Below, piece by piece: positions 25,393 to 33,608 of a stretch of 50,522 nucleotides of DNA (positions within the stretch are counted from its first letter, which is position 1; each line of letters starts with the position of its first letter). The notes under the pieces were generated by a model. The model worked only from the letters and a program-made list of their open reading frames with translations, searched no databases and had not been told where the DNA came from. The DNA is from Paenibacillus contaminans (GTDB lineage Bacteria; Bacillota; Bacilli; Paenibacillales; NBRC-103111): positions 780 to 51,301 of the forward strand of contig NZ_QMFB01000049.1 in the NCBI RefSeq assembly GCF_003285015.1. The letters are read 5' to 3'. The translations under genes were made by a program, and so were the position numbers.

Positions 25393-27180
25393 TCACTCCG
25401 GCGATTTGAGATGGCCGAGCACCTCGTAAAGCTTGACCGGTACGCTTTTGCCCTTCATCATTTTCTCGCCGATACAGTTATACTCGAAATATTGTAACGT
25501 CCGTTCGTACGTCGCCTCCGAAACGAGCACCTGATTCGGCTCGGTGTTCGATTCGATCCGCGCCGCCGTGTTGACATTGTCGCCGATCGCCGTGTAATCG
25601 ACCCGTAAGTAAGAGCCGATGTTGCCGACGACGACTTGCCCCGTATTGATGCCGATTCCGACCGCTATCGTGACGCCGTATTTGTCTTGGACGTCCGCCC
25701 GCACCTTCTCCATCCCTTTCTGGATTTCGTAGGCCGTTTTGACCGCATAGTATTCGTGATGCTTCACATCAAGCGGAGCGTTGAACAGGATCATGGCCGC
25801 ATCGCCGATAAACTTGTCGATCGTACCGTGGTTGACGAGCGCTTTCTCCGTGATCAAGTCGAACATCATGTTAAGAAAGCCGACGACTTCTTCCGGTGTC
25901 AGTTTTTCTGAAAGAGGCGTAAAGCCTCTTACGTCCAGGAAAAGCACGGTAAGCTCTTTGCTGGTGCCGCCAAGCTTGATTTCCTGATCGCTTTTGGCGA
26001 TTTCCTTTACGAGCTCCGGTGAGATATAACGGCCGAACTGTTTGGTTATGTAGTTTTTTTGCTTCGTTTCGAAATAAGTTTTGATCGAGATGTTGACGAG
26101 AAACGCAAGGAGCAGCGCCGTGATCGGATTGACCGTATTGATAAACAAATCCTGCGAGCTGTACAGCCAATATTGAACGATCAACAGCAGAACGGCCGCT
26201 GCGAAAACGGTGGATACGCTGATCGTCGGCTTTAACGTCCATGTTACGATAAGCGCAAAAGCGATCATCAGCGCGATCAAGGCGTAAGTAATGCCAAGGC
26301 CCGCAGTATTTATTTTATTGTCATACAAAAGCTGATTGACGATATTCGCATGAACGTAAACGAGCTTCGTTCTTTTTTCGATCGGCGTTACGCCGTCGTC
26401 GTTCTCGAAGCCGGTGGCCGTAAAGCCGACGATGACGATCCGGTCCTTCAGCTTCGGCGTTCCGCTCAATATTTTGGATACCGGCATGTAATCGAAATCC
26501 GATGAAAGCATGTCGTAACGGATTTCCATCTTTTTGTTCGGATAGCTGTCCAGCGCCTTTTTGACGTCCACGCCGGCCAGCTCCGCCGTTTTGACCGCCA
26601 GGGAATCGATCGTTCCTTCGGGCGTCTGGATTTGCAGGAACGTGTTACGGATAACCCCGTCGTTGCTCGGTGCCGCATTGATATGCGCATTATGCGTCAG
26701 TTTGTAAAATTCCGGCAGCGACGTTGTCAGTCCTTTGGCTTGGATCGGCTGATCCGGCAAATGAAGGGCCATCGACGTATTGTCGAACGAGTTAAAGCGT
26801 CCTTCGAACACGGCTTGAGCCGGGAAAATGACGTTTTTGTATTTGCCGAGCGTGCTCTCAAGCGCTTTATCGCTCTCGGGGTTGCTCTTCTCGTTGAACA
26901 TGACGTCGAATGCGATCGCTTTTGCCCCCGCTTGCTCAAGCTTCTCGATTAATTCGGCGAATACTTTGCGGTCCCACGGCCAGGCGCCTAATTCTTTGAG
27001 CGATTCGTCATCAATCCCGACTACCACGATATCGTGGCCGTTCTCATGTGACATCGTCGATTTCATATTGAAATCGTACAAGGCGTTGTTCCAAACCGAA
27101 AGCGCGCTGATCAGCAAAAAGCAGATAAGCAGGGTGGGGATGTTGCCGGTGACGGCGGCAATCCATAGTTTTCTTTTCAT
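25393..27180 (-). CDS. CHASE2-domain class III adenylate cyclase
   Basis: 595 aa. An N-terminal membrane helix (IPTLLICFLLISALSVW) leads into an extracytoplasmic CHASE2 sensor (about 35-290; VVVGIDDESLKELGAWPWDR, IAFDVMFNE), then three membrane helices (about 300-370) and a cytosolic cyclase. Metal Asp residues lie in LFLDVRGFT and KFIGDAAMILF; the Lys and Asp for adenine are in DKFIGDA and YTAIGDNVNTAARIES, which also gives the transition-state Asn and Arg. All catalytic residues seem present, so it should make cAMP (GTP specificity is unlikely but untested). It is divergent from an exported FecR-domain protein, a pairing seen repeatedly for CHASE2 proteins. Confidence 0.92.
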   Translation of the reverse strand: MKRKLWIAAVTGNIPTLLICFLLISALSVWNNALYDFNMKSTMSHENGHDIVVVGIDDESLKELGAWPWDRKVFAELIEKLEQAGAKAIAFDVMFNEKSNPESDKALESTLGKYKNVIFPAQAVFEGRFNSFDNTSMALHLPDQPIQAKGLTTSLPEFYKLTHNAHINAAPSNDGVIRNTFLQIQTPEGTIDSLAVKTAELAGVDVKKALDSYPNKKMEIRYDMLSSDFDYMPVSKILSGTPKLKDRIVIVGFTATGFENDDGVTPIEKRTKLVYVHANIVNQLLYDNKINTAGLGITYALIALMIAFALIVTWTLKPTISVSTVFAAAVLLLIVQYWLYSSQDLFINTVNPITALLLAFLVNISIKTYFETKQKNYITKQFGRYISPELVKEIAKSDQEIKLGGTSKELTVLFLDVRGFTPLSEKLTPEEVVGFLNMMFDLITEKALVNHGTIDKFIGDAAMILFNAPLDVKHHEYYAVKTAYEIQKGMEKVRADVQDKYGVTIAVGIGINTGQVVVGNIGSYLRVDYTAIGDNVNTAARIESNTEPNQVLVSEATYERTLQYFEYNCIGEKMMKGKSVPVKLYEVLGHLKSPE

Positions 27181-27370
27181 ACATCGGCTCCCGTTACGTT
27201 AATGATGAATCGGCAAGTAAGGCTATCGGCCTATCAATCTATCATCCACAATAATACAAAAATGGACGGTTCTCAACACAATAACTTGCAATCGCGATCG
27301 TTTGATGTCGAAACGGCCGATAAACCCTTATAAATATTGGAGGAATCTACATGAGCCGACAAAAATTTGA

Positions 27371-27399
27371 TTGTCATTTACATGCCCCAAACGTACAAT
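27371..27399 (+). promoter_or_regulatory. Sigma-A promoter of the FecR-domain gene
   Basis: TTGTCA (27371-27376), 17 bases, TACAAT (27394-27399), about 40 bases before the GTG start; a near-consensus promoter. Confidence 0.75.
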
Positions 27400-27438
27400 A
27401 ATAGTAGAAAAAAATAGGATAGGGAAAGGAGATTTACG

Positions 27439-30030
27439 GTGAAGAGAAGGCTGTACGCATTGATGTCTCTCGTGCTTTGTTTTACGCTGCTTTTCGGCTC
27501 GCTGGCCGTCTGGAATGCTTTGCCTGCCGAAGCGAAATCGACCAGGCTTGCGATCGTGAGTGATGTCGGCGGAACCGTTAACGTTAAGAGCGCAGGAGGA
27601 TCAAAGTCCTATGAAGCATATACGGATATGGCGCTTAACGAAGGGGACTACATAACGACGGAAGATGATTCTTATCTGGTAATCAAGATTAAGGATACGG
27701 AAGACGAACTGACGATCGGCGCGAATGCCGAAGTGTATGTTTCGGATCTTGCGGCTAAGGGCTCGGGCAAGAAGTCCAAGCTCAAAATGTGGGCGGGCTC
27801 GCTGTGGACATCCGTCAAGAAGCTTGCGGGAGTCGACGAGTTCGAGGTGGAAACCCCGACGGCGGTCATGGGCGTGCGCGGCACGAACGTGCTCACTCAA
27901 GTCGACCCTGTAACCGGACGCACATCGATTTCCGTCATTTCCGGCTCGGTCAGAACGCAGTCGAATACCGGTTCGGGAACCGGCGGTCAAACGTCAATCA
28001 TTTACCCTTCCCAGCAATTCGGTTTGGATTCCTACGACGAACCCGGCGATTTAAATACGATGATCGGCATGATCGATCCGAGCGAGCTGATCCATAATAT
28101 TTCGCCTCAAATCATCGAAGCGATCGTGAGAAGCTTGGCGTATGTCAACCAGGAACACGATGAATTCGTTCGTCAAAAGCAGGAAGAGCTCGAAGGAAAA
28201 CGCGATAAAGACGAGAATTCTTCGATGCAGATTCAAAATGCCGACGATTTGGCTAAAGTATTCAAAAATTTGAATAATCTTCTCGGAAACATCGTAAAAG
28301 CGGCAATTAAGAACAATACGGTTTTAGAAGACGAAATCCGGAAGGTAATCAATTCCGCTAATCTAGAGGAAGAAGACCCGATCAGAAGATTGTACCTTGA
28401 TGATGTCCAACCGCTCGACCAAACGGCTGGGGTCGATCCAGAGAAGGAGCGGAAAAGACTCGCCGAGCTCGAACGGCTTGAGAAGCTGAAAGAGGAGAAG
28501 CGGAAAAAGGATCAAGATGCAGCGGATTCGGTCAAGCAAAAGCTTCAGGATACCTTGAACAAGCTGGAGCAGGAGAAGAAAAGGATTCAGCAGGAAAACG
28601 AAAAAAACCTGAAAGCGCAGAAAGAGAAGGCTTTGCAAGTTTACTTGGACGGGCTGACTGCGGAAGAAAGGCAAAAGTTCCTGGAAGCGCAGCAAAAGAA
28701 CGAACCGAAGCCGACGCCTGCAGCTACTCCGACGCCGAATAATACGGACTCGGGTTCGCCGTCTCGTCCTCCGGCTCCGTCGAACTTGTCGGCTGCCGGC
28801 GGTGACGCGAAGGTTACGCTAACTTGGAGTGCCGTCCCTCAGGCAAGCTATTCCGTATGGAGAAGCGACAGTGCTTATGCGGGGTATCAGCGTATTGCGA
28901 GTAATGTATCCGGCACGACATATACAGATAACAATGTGACGAACGAGTCAACCTACTCGTACTATGTGACGGCCGTTGTAAACGGCGCGGAAAGCGACAG
29001 GTCCCTTATAATGACCGCAAATCCGGTTAGCGGGGTCGTCAAAGTAACAGGCGTAGAGATTACTGAAAGTACAGTTCCGCCTATTTCGGTTAACGGGACT
29101 TTCCAATTGAATAAGACTGTGAAGCCTGAAAATGCGACGAATAAAAAGACGGTATGGACGTCCGACGATCCTGCCATAGCGGAAGTAAGCGAGTCTGGAT
29201 TGGTGACTGGCAAAGCACCAGGAACTGCGACTATTACTGTGACGACCGAAGACGGGCATCACTCGGCATTCATTACCGTCACGGTTGTCGTACCGGTTAC
29301 CGGCGTAACGGTTACGGCTCCATCATTACCGAATGGCGTGAAGCCAGGTGATATTGTTGAATTGACTGCAAAGGTTGCTCCCGCCGATGCGACTAACACA
29401 ACCGTCACATGGAGCAGCGCTAATTCTAACGTAGCGACAGTCGACGGCTCGGGGCTCGTAACTGTCGTCGGCAACGGTGTGACGACGATAACCGCAACTA
29501 CGGCTGACGGCAATTTTGTGGACGATTATACGATCCAAGCTGCATATGCCCCTTCACAAGGACCTTTCACCGTATCGATAGAGAACGAGCGTCCGGAAGG
29601 CTATCAGAACGGTCAAACTTTCAATCTTCTAGTCCAAGGAAAGAATCTCAACGATATTTACGGTATTCAGGTAATAGTGCCACAATCGCTTTTCGAAGGT
29701 AATGGCGAGAGCGGGCGTTTAAAATTGCATCAAGCGGAAGGAACGAATCTGAAGCCGGCCTCCGACGTGTTTACCGCTTCGGACAGCGTAAGCACATTCC
29801 ATAAGACGGATTCGAATATCGTGTATGCCGCTCAATTTGATAACGGCGTGCTTCGTTCCGTCACGGCAAGCAAGGTATTTGCCAAGCTCCCGTTTCGAGT
29901 GGAGTCCTATAATGTTGAAGACGATTTTACGTTTACGGTCAAAGTCATGATTGTGGACAAAAACGGCAATGTTGTCGTCAAGCAAGATATTCAAATGACG
30001 ATTCATGCACTGTTTAACCCGATGGGCTGA
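27439..30030 (+). CDS. Exported FecR / coiled-coil / FN3 / BIG2 / cohesin-like protein
   Basis: 863 aa from GTG with AAAGGAG upstream. Signal peptide at 1-32 (ALPAEA cleavage region). FecR domain at about 35-170 (GDYITTEDDSYLVIKI, VETPTAVMGVRGTNV). A charged coiled coil lies at about 235-420, rich in Lys and Glu (RLEKLKEEKRKKDQDAADS). A Pro/Ser/Thr linker leads to a fibronectin-III-like domain (PAPSNLSAAGGDAKVTLTW, about 448), then two BIG2 domains (VTGVEITES, about 538; VTGVTVTAPS, about 622), and a cohesin-like C terminus (about 710-863; FDNGVLRSVTASKVFAKLPF). No sortase motif or membrane anchor at the end. Probably a cell-surface scaffold or sensor read by the CHASE2 cyclase next door. Confidence 0.87.
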   Translation: MKRRLYALMSLVLCFTLLFGSLAVWNALPAEAKSTRLAIVSDVGGTVNVKSAGGSKSYEAYTDMALNEGDYITTEDDSYLVIKIKDTEDELTIGANAEVYVSDLAAKGSGKKSKLKMWAGSLWTSVKKLAGVDEFEVETPTAVMGVRGTNVLTQVDPVTGRTSISVISGSVRTQSNTGSGTGGQTSIIYPSQQFGLDSYDEPGDLNTMIGMIDPSELIHNISPQIIEAIVRSLAYVNQEHDEFVRQKQEELEGKRDKDENSSMQIQNADDLAKVFKNLNNLLGNIVKAAIKNNTVLEDEIRKVINSANLEEEDPIRRLYLDDVQPLDQTAGVDPEKERKRLAELERLEKLKEEKRKKDQDAADSVKQKLQDTLNKLEQEKKRIQQENEKNLKAQKEKALQVYLDGLTAEERQKFLEAQQKNEPKPTPAATPTPNNTDSGSPSRPPAPSNLSAAGGDAKVTLTWSAVPQASYSVWRSDSAYAGYQRIASNVSGTTYTDNNVTNESTYSYYVTAVVNGAESDRSLIMTANPVSGVVKVTGVEITESTVPPISVNGTFQLNKTVKPENATNKKTVWTSDDPAIAEVSESGLVTGKAPGTATITVTTEDGHHSAFITVTVVVPVTGVTVTAPSLPNGVKPGDIVELTAKVAPADATNTTVTWSSANSNVATVDGSGLVTVVGNGVTTITATTADGNFVDDYTIQAAYAPSQGPFTVSIENERPEGYQNGQTFNLLVQGKNLNDIYGIQVIVPQSLFEGNGESGRLKLHQAEGTNLKPASDVFTASDSVSTFHKTDSNIVYAAQFDNGVLRSVTASKVFAKLPFRVESYNVEDDFTFTVKVMIVDKNGNVVVKQDIQMTIHALFNPMG

Positions 30031-30058
30031 GAGATCCCTAAACATAAAGGAGATTACG

Positions 30059-31651
30059 ATGAAAAAGATTCATAAAGTGCTGGCCGGTTCCTTGCTTGCC
30101 GCCGTATTGACTGGCGGCACGGGGGCTGCGGCCGCCGGACTTGACGGCGACGGCGTTTATGGAAGCGGCGATTCCTCGCAGTTGATGACGAACGTGACAC
30201 AATTTGCGGGGACCGGCGATTTCGGCGATCAGGAGGGCAGCTCGGCGAAATCGACGTTCCGGGCGCCGCAAAGCGTTGCGGTGGCAGCGGACGGCTCGCT
30301 GATCATTGCCGACGCCAGAAATAATGCAATCCGCAAAATCAGCGGCGGTACGGTTCAAACGGTTGCCGGGGTCAGTAAAGTAGTCGATCAGAGAGGATTT
30401 CCGATCGGCGGGCTGCATGACGGGACATCGGATGCTTCGTTCTTTCAAGCGCCGGCTGGCATTGCGCTGGACGGCAATGGGAACATTTATGTTGCCGACT
30501 CGGCGAACAACGCCGTTCGCAAGGTCGATCCGGCAGGAAACGTAACGACGATTGCAGGAGACGGCATCATCGGAGATAAGAACGGGAAAGGGAAGGAAGC
30601 GCGCTTCCATAACCCGAAAGATGTCGCCGTTGCAGCGGACGGTACCGTATATGTCGCCGACACGCTGAACCATGCGATCCGCAAAATCGCGACGGACGGA
30701 ACGGTCACGACTTTGAATGCATTATCCGATCGGGCGATAGAGAAAAAGCCGGGAACGGTCGAGCCTGCCGGCGATTTTGCAGACGGTCCGATCGCCAAAG
30801 CGAAATTTAACGAGCCGTCAGGGTTGGCGGTCGACAAGAAAGGGAATCTGTACGTCAGCGATTCCGGCAATCAGCGCATCCGCTATATCGATTTCGCTGC
30901 AGGAACCGTTACGACGGCAGCGGGTGCGGGAGAAGCGGGTAAAAACCTGTACGCCGCAGGCGATTTTGCCGACGGAGCCGCAACGAAAGCAAGATTCAAT
31001 TTCCCGGCCGGACTTGGGATGACGCAGGAAGGCGGCTTATTGATCGCCGACAGCTTGAATCACTCCATCCGTTATTTATTTGAAGGCGCCGTACAGACGA
31101 TTGCCGGAGACGGCGGCCAATTTTCCGGCTCGGATAACGGTCCTGACCGCGCGGCTTCCTTCAACAATCCGTCGGATGTGGCGGAAGGAGCGGACGGCTC
31201 GATCTACGTCGCGGATGCGTCCAACAATCAGATTCGTTTGATCAGTCCGTACAGGCTTCCGACCGATTTGTCAGGCGGAGACGACATTAAAGTCGTATAC
31301 GAGACAAAGCAGATCGAGTTCGATGCGCAGCCGGAGCTGTCCAACGGGCGCACGATGGTGCCGGTTCGCGCTATCGCCGAGGCGGCGGGCTTTACCGTCG
31401 AATACATCGATGAGGGCAAGCTGATTTTGCTTGAGAAGGATGGCGTAACCGTCGAAATGGCGATCGGGCGGGAAACGGTTCGAACCGTCGAGAACGGCCG
31501 GGAGGATACGGTACGGCCGATCGATGCGGCGCCTTATCTGAAAGACGGCTTCACGATGGTGCCGGTTCGGTTTTTCGCCGAGCAAATCGGCATGGACGTA
31601 CAATGGAATCAGGAGCATCGCACCGCCATTTTGCGCGGCAAAGCCAAGTAA
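30059..31651 (+). CDS. Exported NHL-repeat propeller with stalk domain
   Basis: 530 aa, ATG at 30059 with AAAGGAG. Signal peptide 1-27 (GGTGAAAAG). About six NHL-type repeats at 45-405, each with a phrase like PAGIALDGNGNIYVADSANN or DVAVAADGTVYVADTLNHAI, predict a beta-propeller. The last 120 residues hold two copper-amine-oxidase-N-like stalk repeats (NGRTMVPVRAIAEAAGF and DGFTMVPVRFFAEQIGM), common in Paenibacillus wall-associated proteins. It begins 28 bases behind the FecR gene and is surely in its operon. A binding role at the surface is likely; no catalytic motif was seen. Confidence 0.88.
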   Translation: MKKIHKVLAGSLLAAVLTGGTGAAAAGLDGDGVYGSGDSSQLMTNVTQFAGTGDFGDQEGSSAKSTFRAPQSVAVAADGSLIIADARNNAIRKISGGTVQTVAGVSKVVDQRGFPIGGLHDGTSDASFFQAPAGIALDGNGNIYVADSANNAVRKVDPAGNVTTIAGDGIIGDKNGKGKEARFHNPKDVAVAADGTVYVADTLNHAIRKIATDGTVTTLNALSDRAIEKKPGTVEPAGDFADGPIAKAKFNEPSGLAVDKKGNLYVSDSGNQRIRYIDFAAGTVTTAAGAGEAGKNLYAAGDFADGAATKARFNFPAGLGMTQEGGLLIADSLNHSIRYLFEGAVQTIAGDGGQFSGSDNGPDRAASFNNPSDVAEGADGSIYVADASNNQIRLISPYRLPTDLSGGDDIKVVYETKQIEFDAQPELSNGRTMVPVRAIAEAAGFTVEYIDEGKLILLEKDGVTVEMAIGRETVRTVENGREDTVRPIDAAPYLKDGFTMVPVRFFAEQIGMDVQWNQEHRTAILRGKAK

Positions 31652-31669
31652 CATTGTTAGCGCTAAGGG

Positions 31670-31701
31670 ACGCTTCGGTCATGGACCGGAGCGTTTTTAT
31701 T
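31670..31701 (+). terminator. Terminator of the FecR-NHL operon
   Basis: ACGCTTCGGTC, loop ATG, GACCGGAGCGT with a G-T pair, followed by TTTTTATTTT. Confidence 0.88.
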
Positions 31702-31763
31702 TTGACGCTTCAATCCGCGCGCCCTTTTACCGATATAGTAAATAAATGTAAGGGGGTGTCGCC

Positions 31764-33143
31764 TTGGAAGAGGATCGTCTCTATTTGAAAAAATTCGTCC
31801 AGCAGCACCCTGAAAACAAGATGGGCTGGTATTTGCTGGGCAAGGAATACGTCGCTCAAGGCAAAGAAGCCAAGGCGGCTTATTGCTTCGCGCAAGCCGG
31901 GGAAGTTTACGAAGCTTACGAGGCCAAAAAAATCAATGTAACGCTTCCGGAGCATCTTTATATGGAAGGTGCCCCGAATGGAGAGAGGCCTGAAGCCGTT
32001 GCCGGCAAAATGACGATGAGAACGAGGCTGGTTTTGCTGCTGTTGGCGATGGTCATGTTAGCTATGATCGCAACCGCCCCGGGAGGCTGGCGCAAGCAGC
32101 CGTCCGAACCGCCGGAGCTTGTCTTGTCCGCGGCGAACGATGCGGCCGTTTTTTATACGCATGGCTTCAGTAAACCGGATGAACGAAAAAATGCGCTGCA
32201 AACGATTTTCTTCCCGCAGGGCGCTTCTTGGAAATACGCCGTGCTGGCCAAAGGAACGTTAACCTCGGACGGACAGTGGGTGTTATGGCCGCGCAAGCCG
32301 GTGATCGAGCTAACGAGCGAACGCTCTGACGTTACCGGACAACCGGACGTCGCTTATTTCGATGCGGAGAAGTGCAATTGCAAGCCGGGCGACTCGACAA
32401 AGGCGCAGCAAACGACGGATGCCTGGATGGCTGTGGAAGAACAAATCGCTGTAGTGCGTTCGGCGCTGATCTCCTATACGAAGCAGTACGGCGAAGCGCC
32501 GCCCGATACGATCGATAAGCTGGTGTCGGATTATCCGAAAAACGTCCTGCCCGGCTATACGGAAACCATGAAGCAGGCATATCCGGCTATTGCGGCCCAG
32601 CTGGCGCAGAAAAAAGCGGCTGCCGCCGATCCGCCGGCCGCGGCCGGTACGGCCCAAACACAGACTGCTGCGGTTAGCCATTACGGCAATACGCCGCTGG
32701 AAGAACCGCTTGAAATCATTGTAGACAAGCAGAATCATCGTCTTGCGCTGGTCAGCGGCAAAGTGATGATCCGTAATTATGCGGTCGGACTAGGGGGAGT
32801 CAAGACGCCGGAGCGGTCTTTTGTGATCAGCGAGAAGGTGCGCAATCCGAACGGACGCTCGAACGGCGAGTTCGGAAGCAGAGGTATGACGTTGTCCGAT
32901 ACGCTGTTTGCGATTCATGGAACGAACGATCCGACAAGCATAGGAAAAGACGAGTCGCTTGGCTGTGTAAGGATGCGAAAAGAAGACGTGGAGGAGTTGT
33001 TCGACATGGTACCGATCGGAACGAAGGTGACGATCGGCCAAGGCGGTCTGCCTGGCGAAGAAGTCGCCGGCGAATCGAGGTTTAAGGTGGAGCCGCTTCG
33101 CGAGGAAACGAATCCGGGCAAGGTTTACCGCTGGCTGAATTGA
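31764..33143 (+). CDS. Membrane-anchored L,D-transpeptidase (YkuD) with N-terminal cytosolic segment
   Basis: 459 aa from TTG with AAGGGGGTG. The first 85 residues look like a tetratricopeptide-type cytosolic segment (MGWYLLGKEYVAQGKEAKAA), followed by one membrane helix (LVLLLLAMVMLAMIATAP, about 89-106), a spacer, and a C-terminal YkuD domain. The catalytic motif is AIHGTNDPTSIGKDESLGCV with RM after it: His, then Ser-x-Gly-Cys. Such enzymes form 3-3 cross-links in peptidoglycan or attach proteins to it. The cytosolic repeat fused to an outside transpeptidase is common in Paenibacillus but of unknown use. It has its own start after the NHL gene's terminator. Confidence 0.9.
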   Translation: MEEDRLYLKKFVQQHPENKMGWYLLGKEYVAQGKEAKAAYCFAQAGEVYEAYEAKKINVTLPEHLYMEGAPNGERPEAVAGKMTMRTRLVLLLLAMVMLAMIATAPGGWRKQPSEPPELVLSAANDAAVFYTHGFSKPDERKNALQTIFFPQGASWKYAVLAKGTLTSDGQWVLWPRKPVIELTSERSDVTGQPDVAYFDAEKCNCKPGDSTKAQQTTDAWMAVEEQIAVVRSALISYTKQYGEAPPDTIDKLVSDYPKNVLPGYTETMKQAYPAIAAQLAQKKAAAADPPAAAGTAQTQTAAVSHYGNTPLEEPLEIIVDKQNHRLALVSGKVMIRNYAVGLGGVKTPERSFVISEKVRNPNGRSNGEFGSRGMTLSDTLFAIHGTNDPTSIGKDESLGCVRMRKEDVEELFDMVPIGTKVTIGQGGLPGEEVAGESRFKVEPLREETNPGKVYRWLN

Positions 33144-33174
33144 ATTCAAGAGGCATAGCCTATAGCCCCGAACA

Positions 33175-33201
33175 AATGCCGTCCGATAACCGGACGGCAT
33201 T
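33175..33201. terminator. Bidirectional hairpin terminator
   Basis: AATGCCGTCC and GGACGGCATT, loop GATAACC, between the transpeptidase gene (+) and the small membrane protein gene (-). T-content after it is modest on both sides. Confidence 0.7.
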
Positions 33202-33234
33202 CTAATTGCCTTTAGAAAGAATCAAGATACGTCA

Positions 33235-33381
33235 TTAACTGTTGAAAATAATGAGCAGTGCAACAGCGATCACGATGACGCCAAGTACGCAAGCGGTCCA
33301 AACGATCGCTTTTTTGTTTACGGTTTCCTGCTTGCGGCGCTGAATATGTGCCGGTTTTTGTTTTCTTTTGATATTCGACAT
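33235..33381 (-). CDS. 48-aa single-pass membrane protein
   Basis: Begins MSNIKRKQKPAHIQRRKQE, a strongly basic 25-residue N terminus, then one membrane helix (AIVWTACVLGVIVIAVALLI) and ends IFNS. ATG has AAAGGGTG eleven bases before it. Basic inside, hydrophobic end: an N-in membrane protein, or a tail-anchored one. Function unknown. It stands alone, convergent with the transpeptidase gene. Length, codon pattern and membrane profile make it a real gene in my view. Confidence 0.75.
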   Translation of the reverse strand: MSNIKRKQKPAHIQRRKQETVNKKAIVWTACVLGVIVIAVALLIIFNS

Positions 33382-33481
33382 GGCGGCGTGACACCCTTTC
33401 CCGTATAAAAATCAGCAGACCATCCAAATAAAGCGCTATTATGGCTTGTCTTCATATTAGCACATCACGAAGCCCGAATGT

Positions 33482-33553
33482 AAGAGCCGCATAACGAACT
33501 TTGGCCGCTAACGGAGCATTTTGCGCGCGGGTGGTTGCGAGGCTCTTTTCTTT
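33482..33553 (+). promoter_or_regulatory. Terminator-like hairpin ahead of pyrD
   Basis: AAGAGCCGC (33482-33490) pairs with GCGAGGCTCTT (33537-33547), followed by TTCTTTTT. It ends 56 bases before the pyrD start. With no gene left to terminate in this direction it may be an attenuator in the pyrD leader; promoter position is unknown. Confidence 0.5.
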
Positions 33554-33608
33554 TTGCCCGGAAAGCGATAAACTGTCATTTAGACAACTGTGGAACGGAG
33601 TGTAGCAA

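Noticed and set aside
27351..27401. A 16-codon ORF with a perfect GGAGG site upstream of the FecR-domain gene
   Set aside because: Its bases contain the near-consensus promoter TTGTCA-17-TACAAT of the FecR gene, so it would lie upstream of the transcription start.
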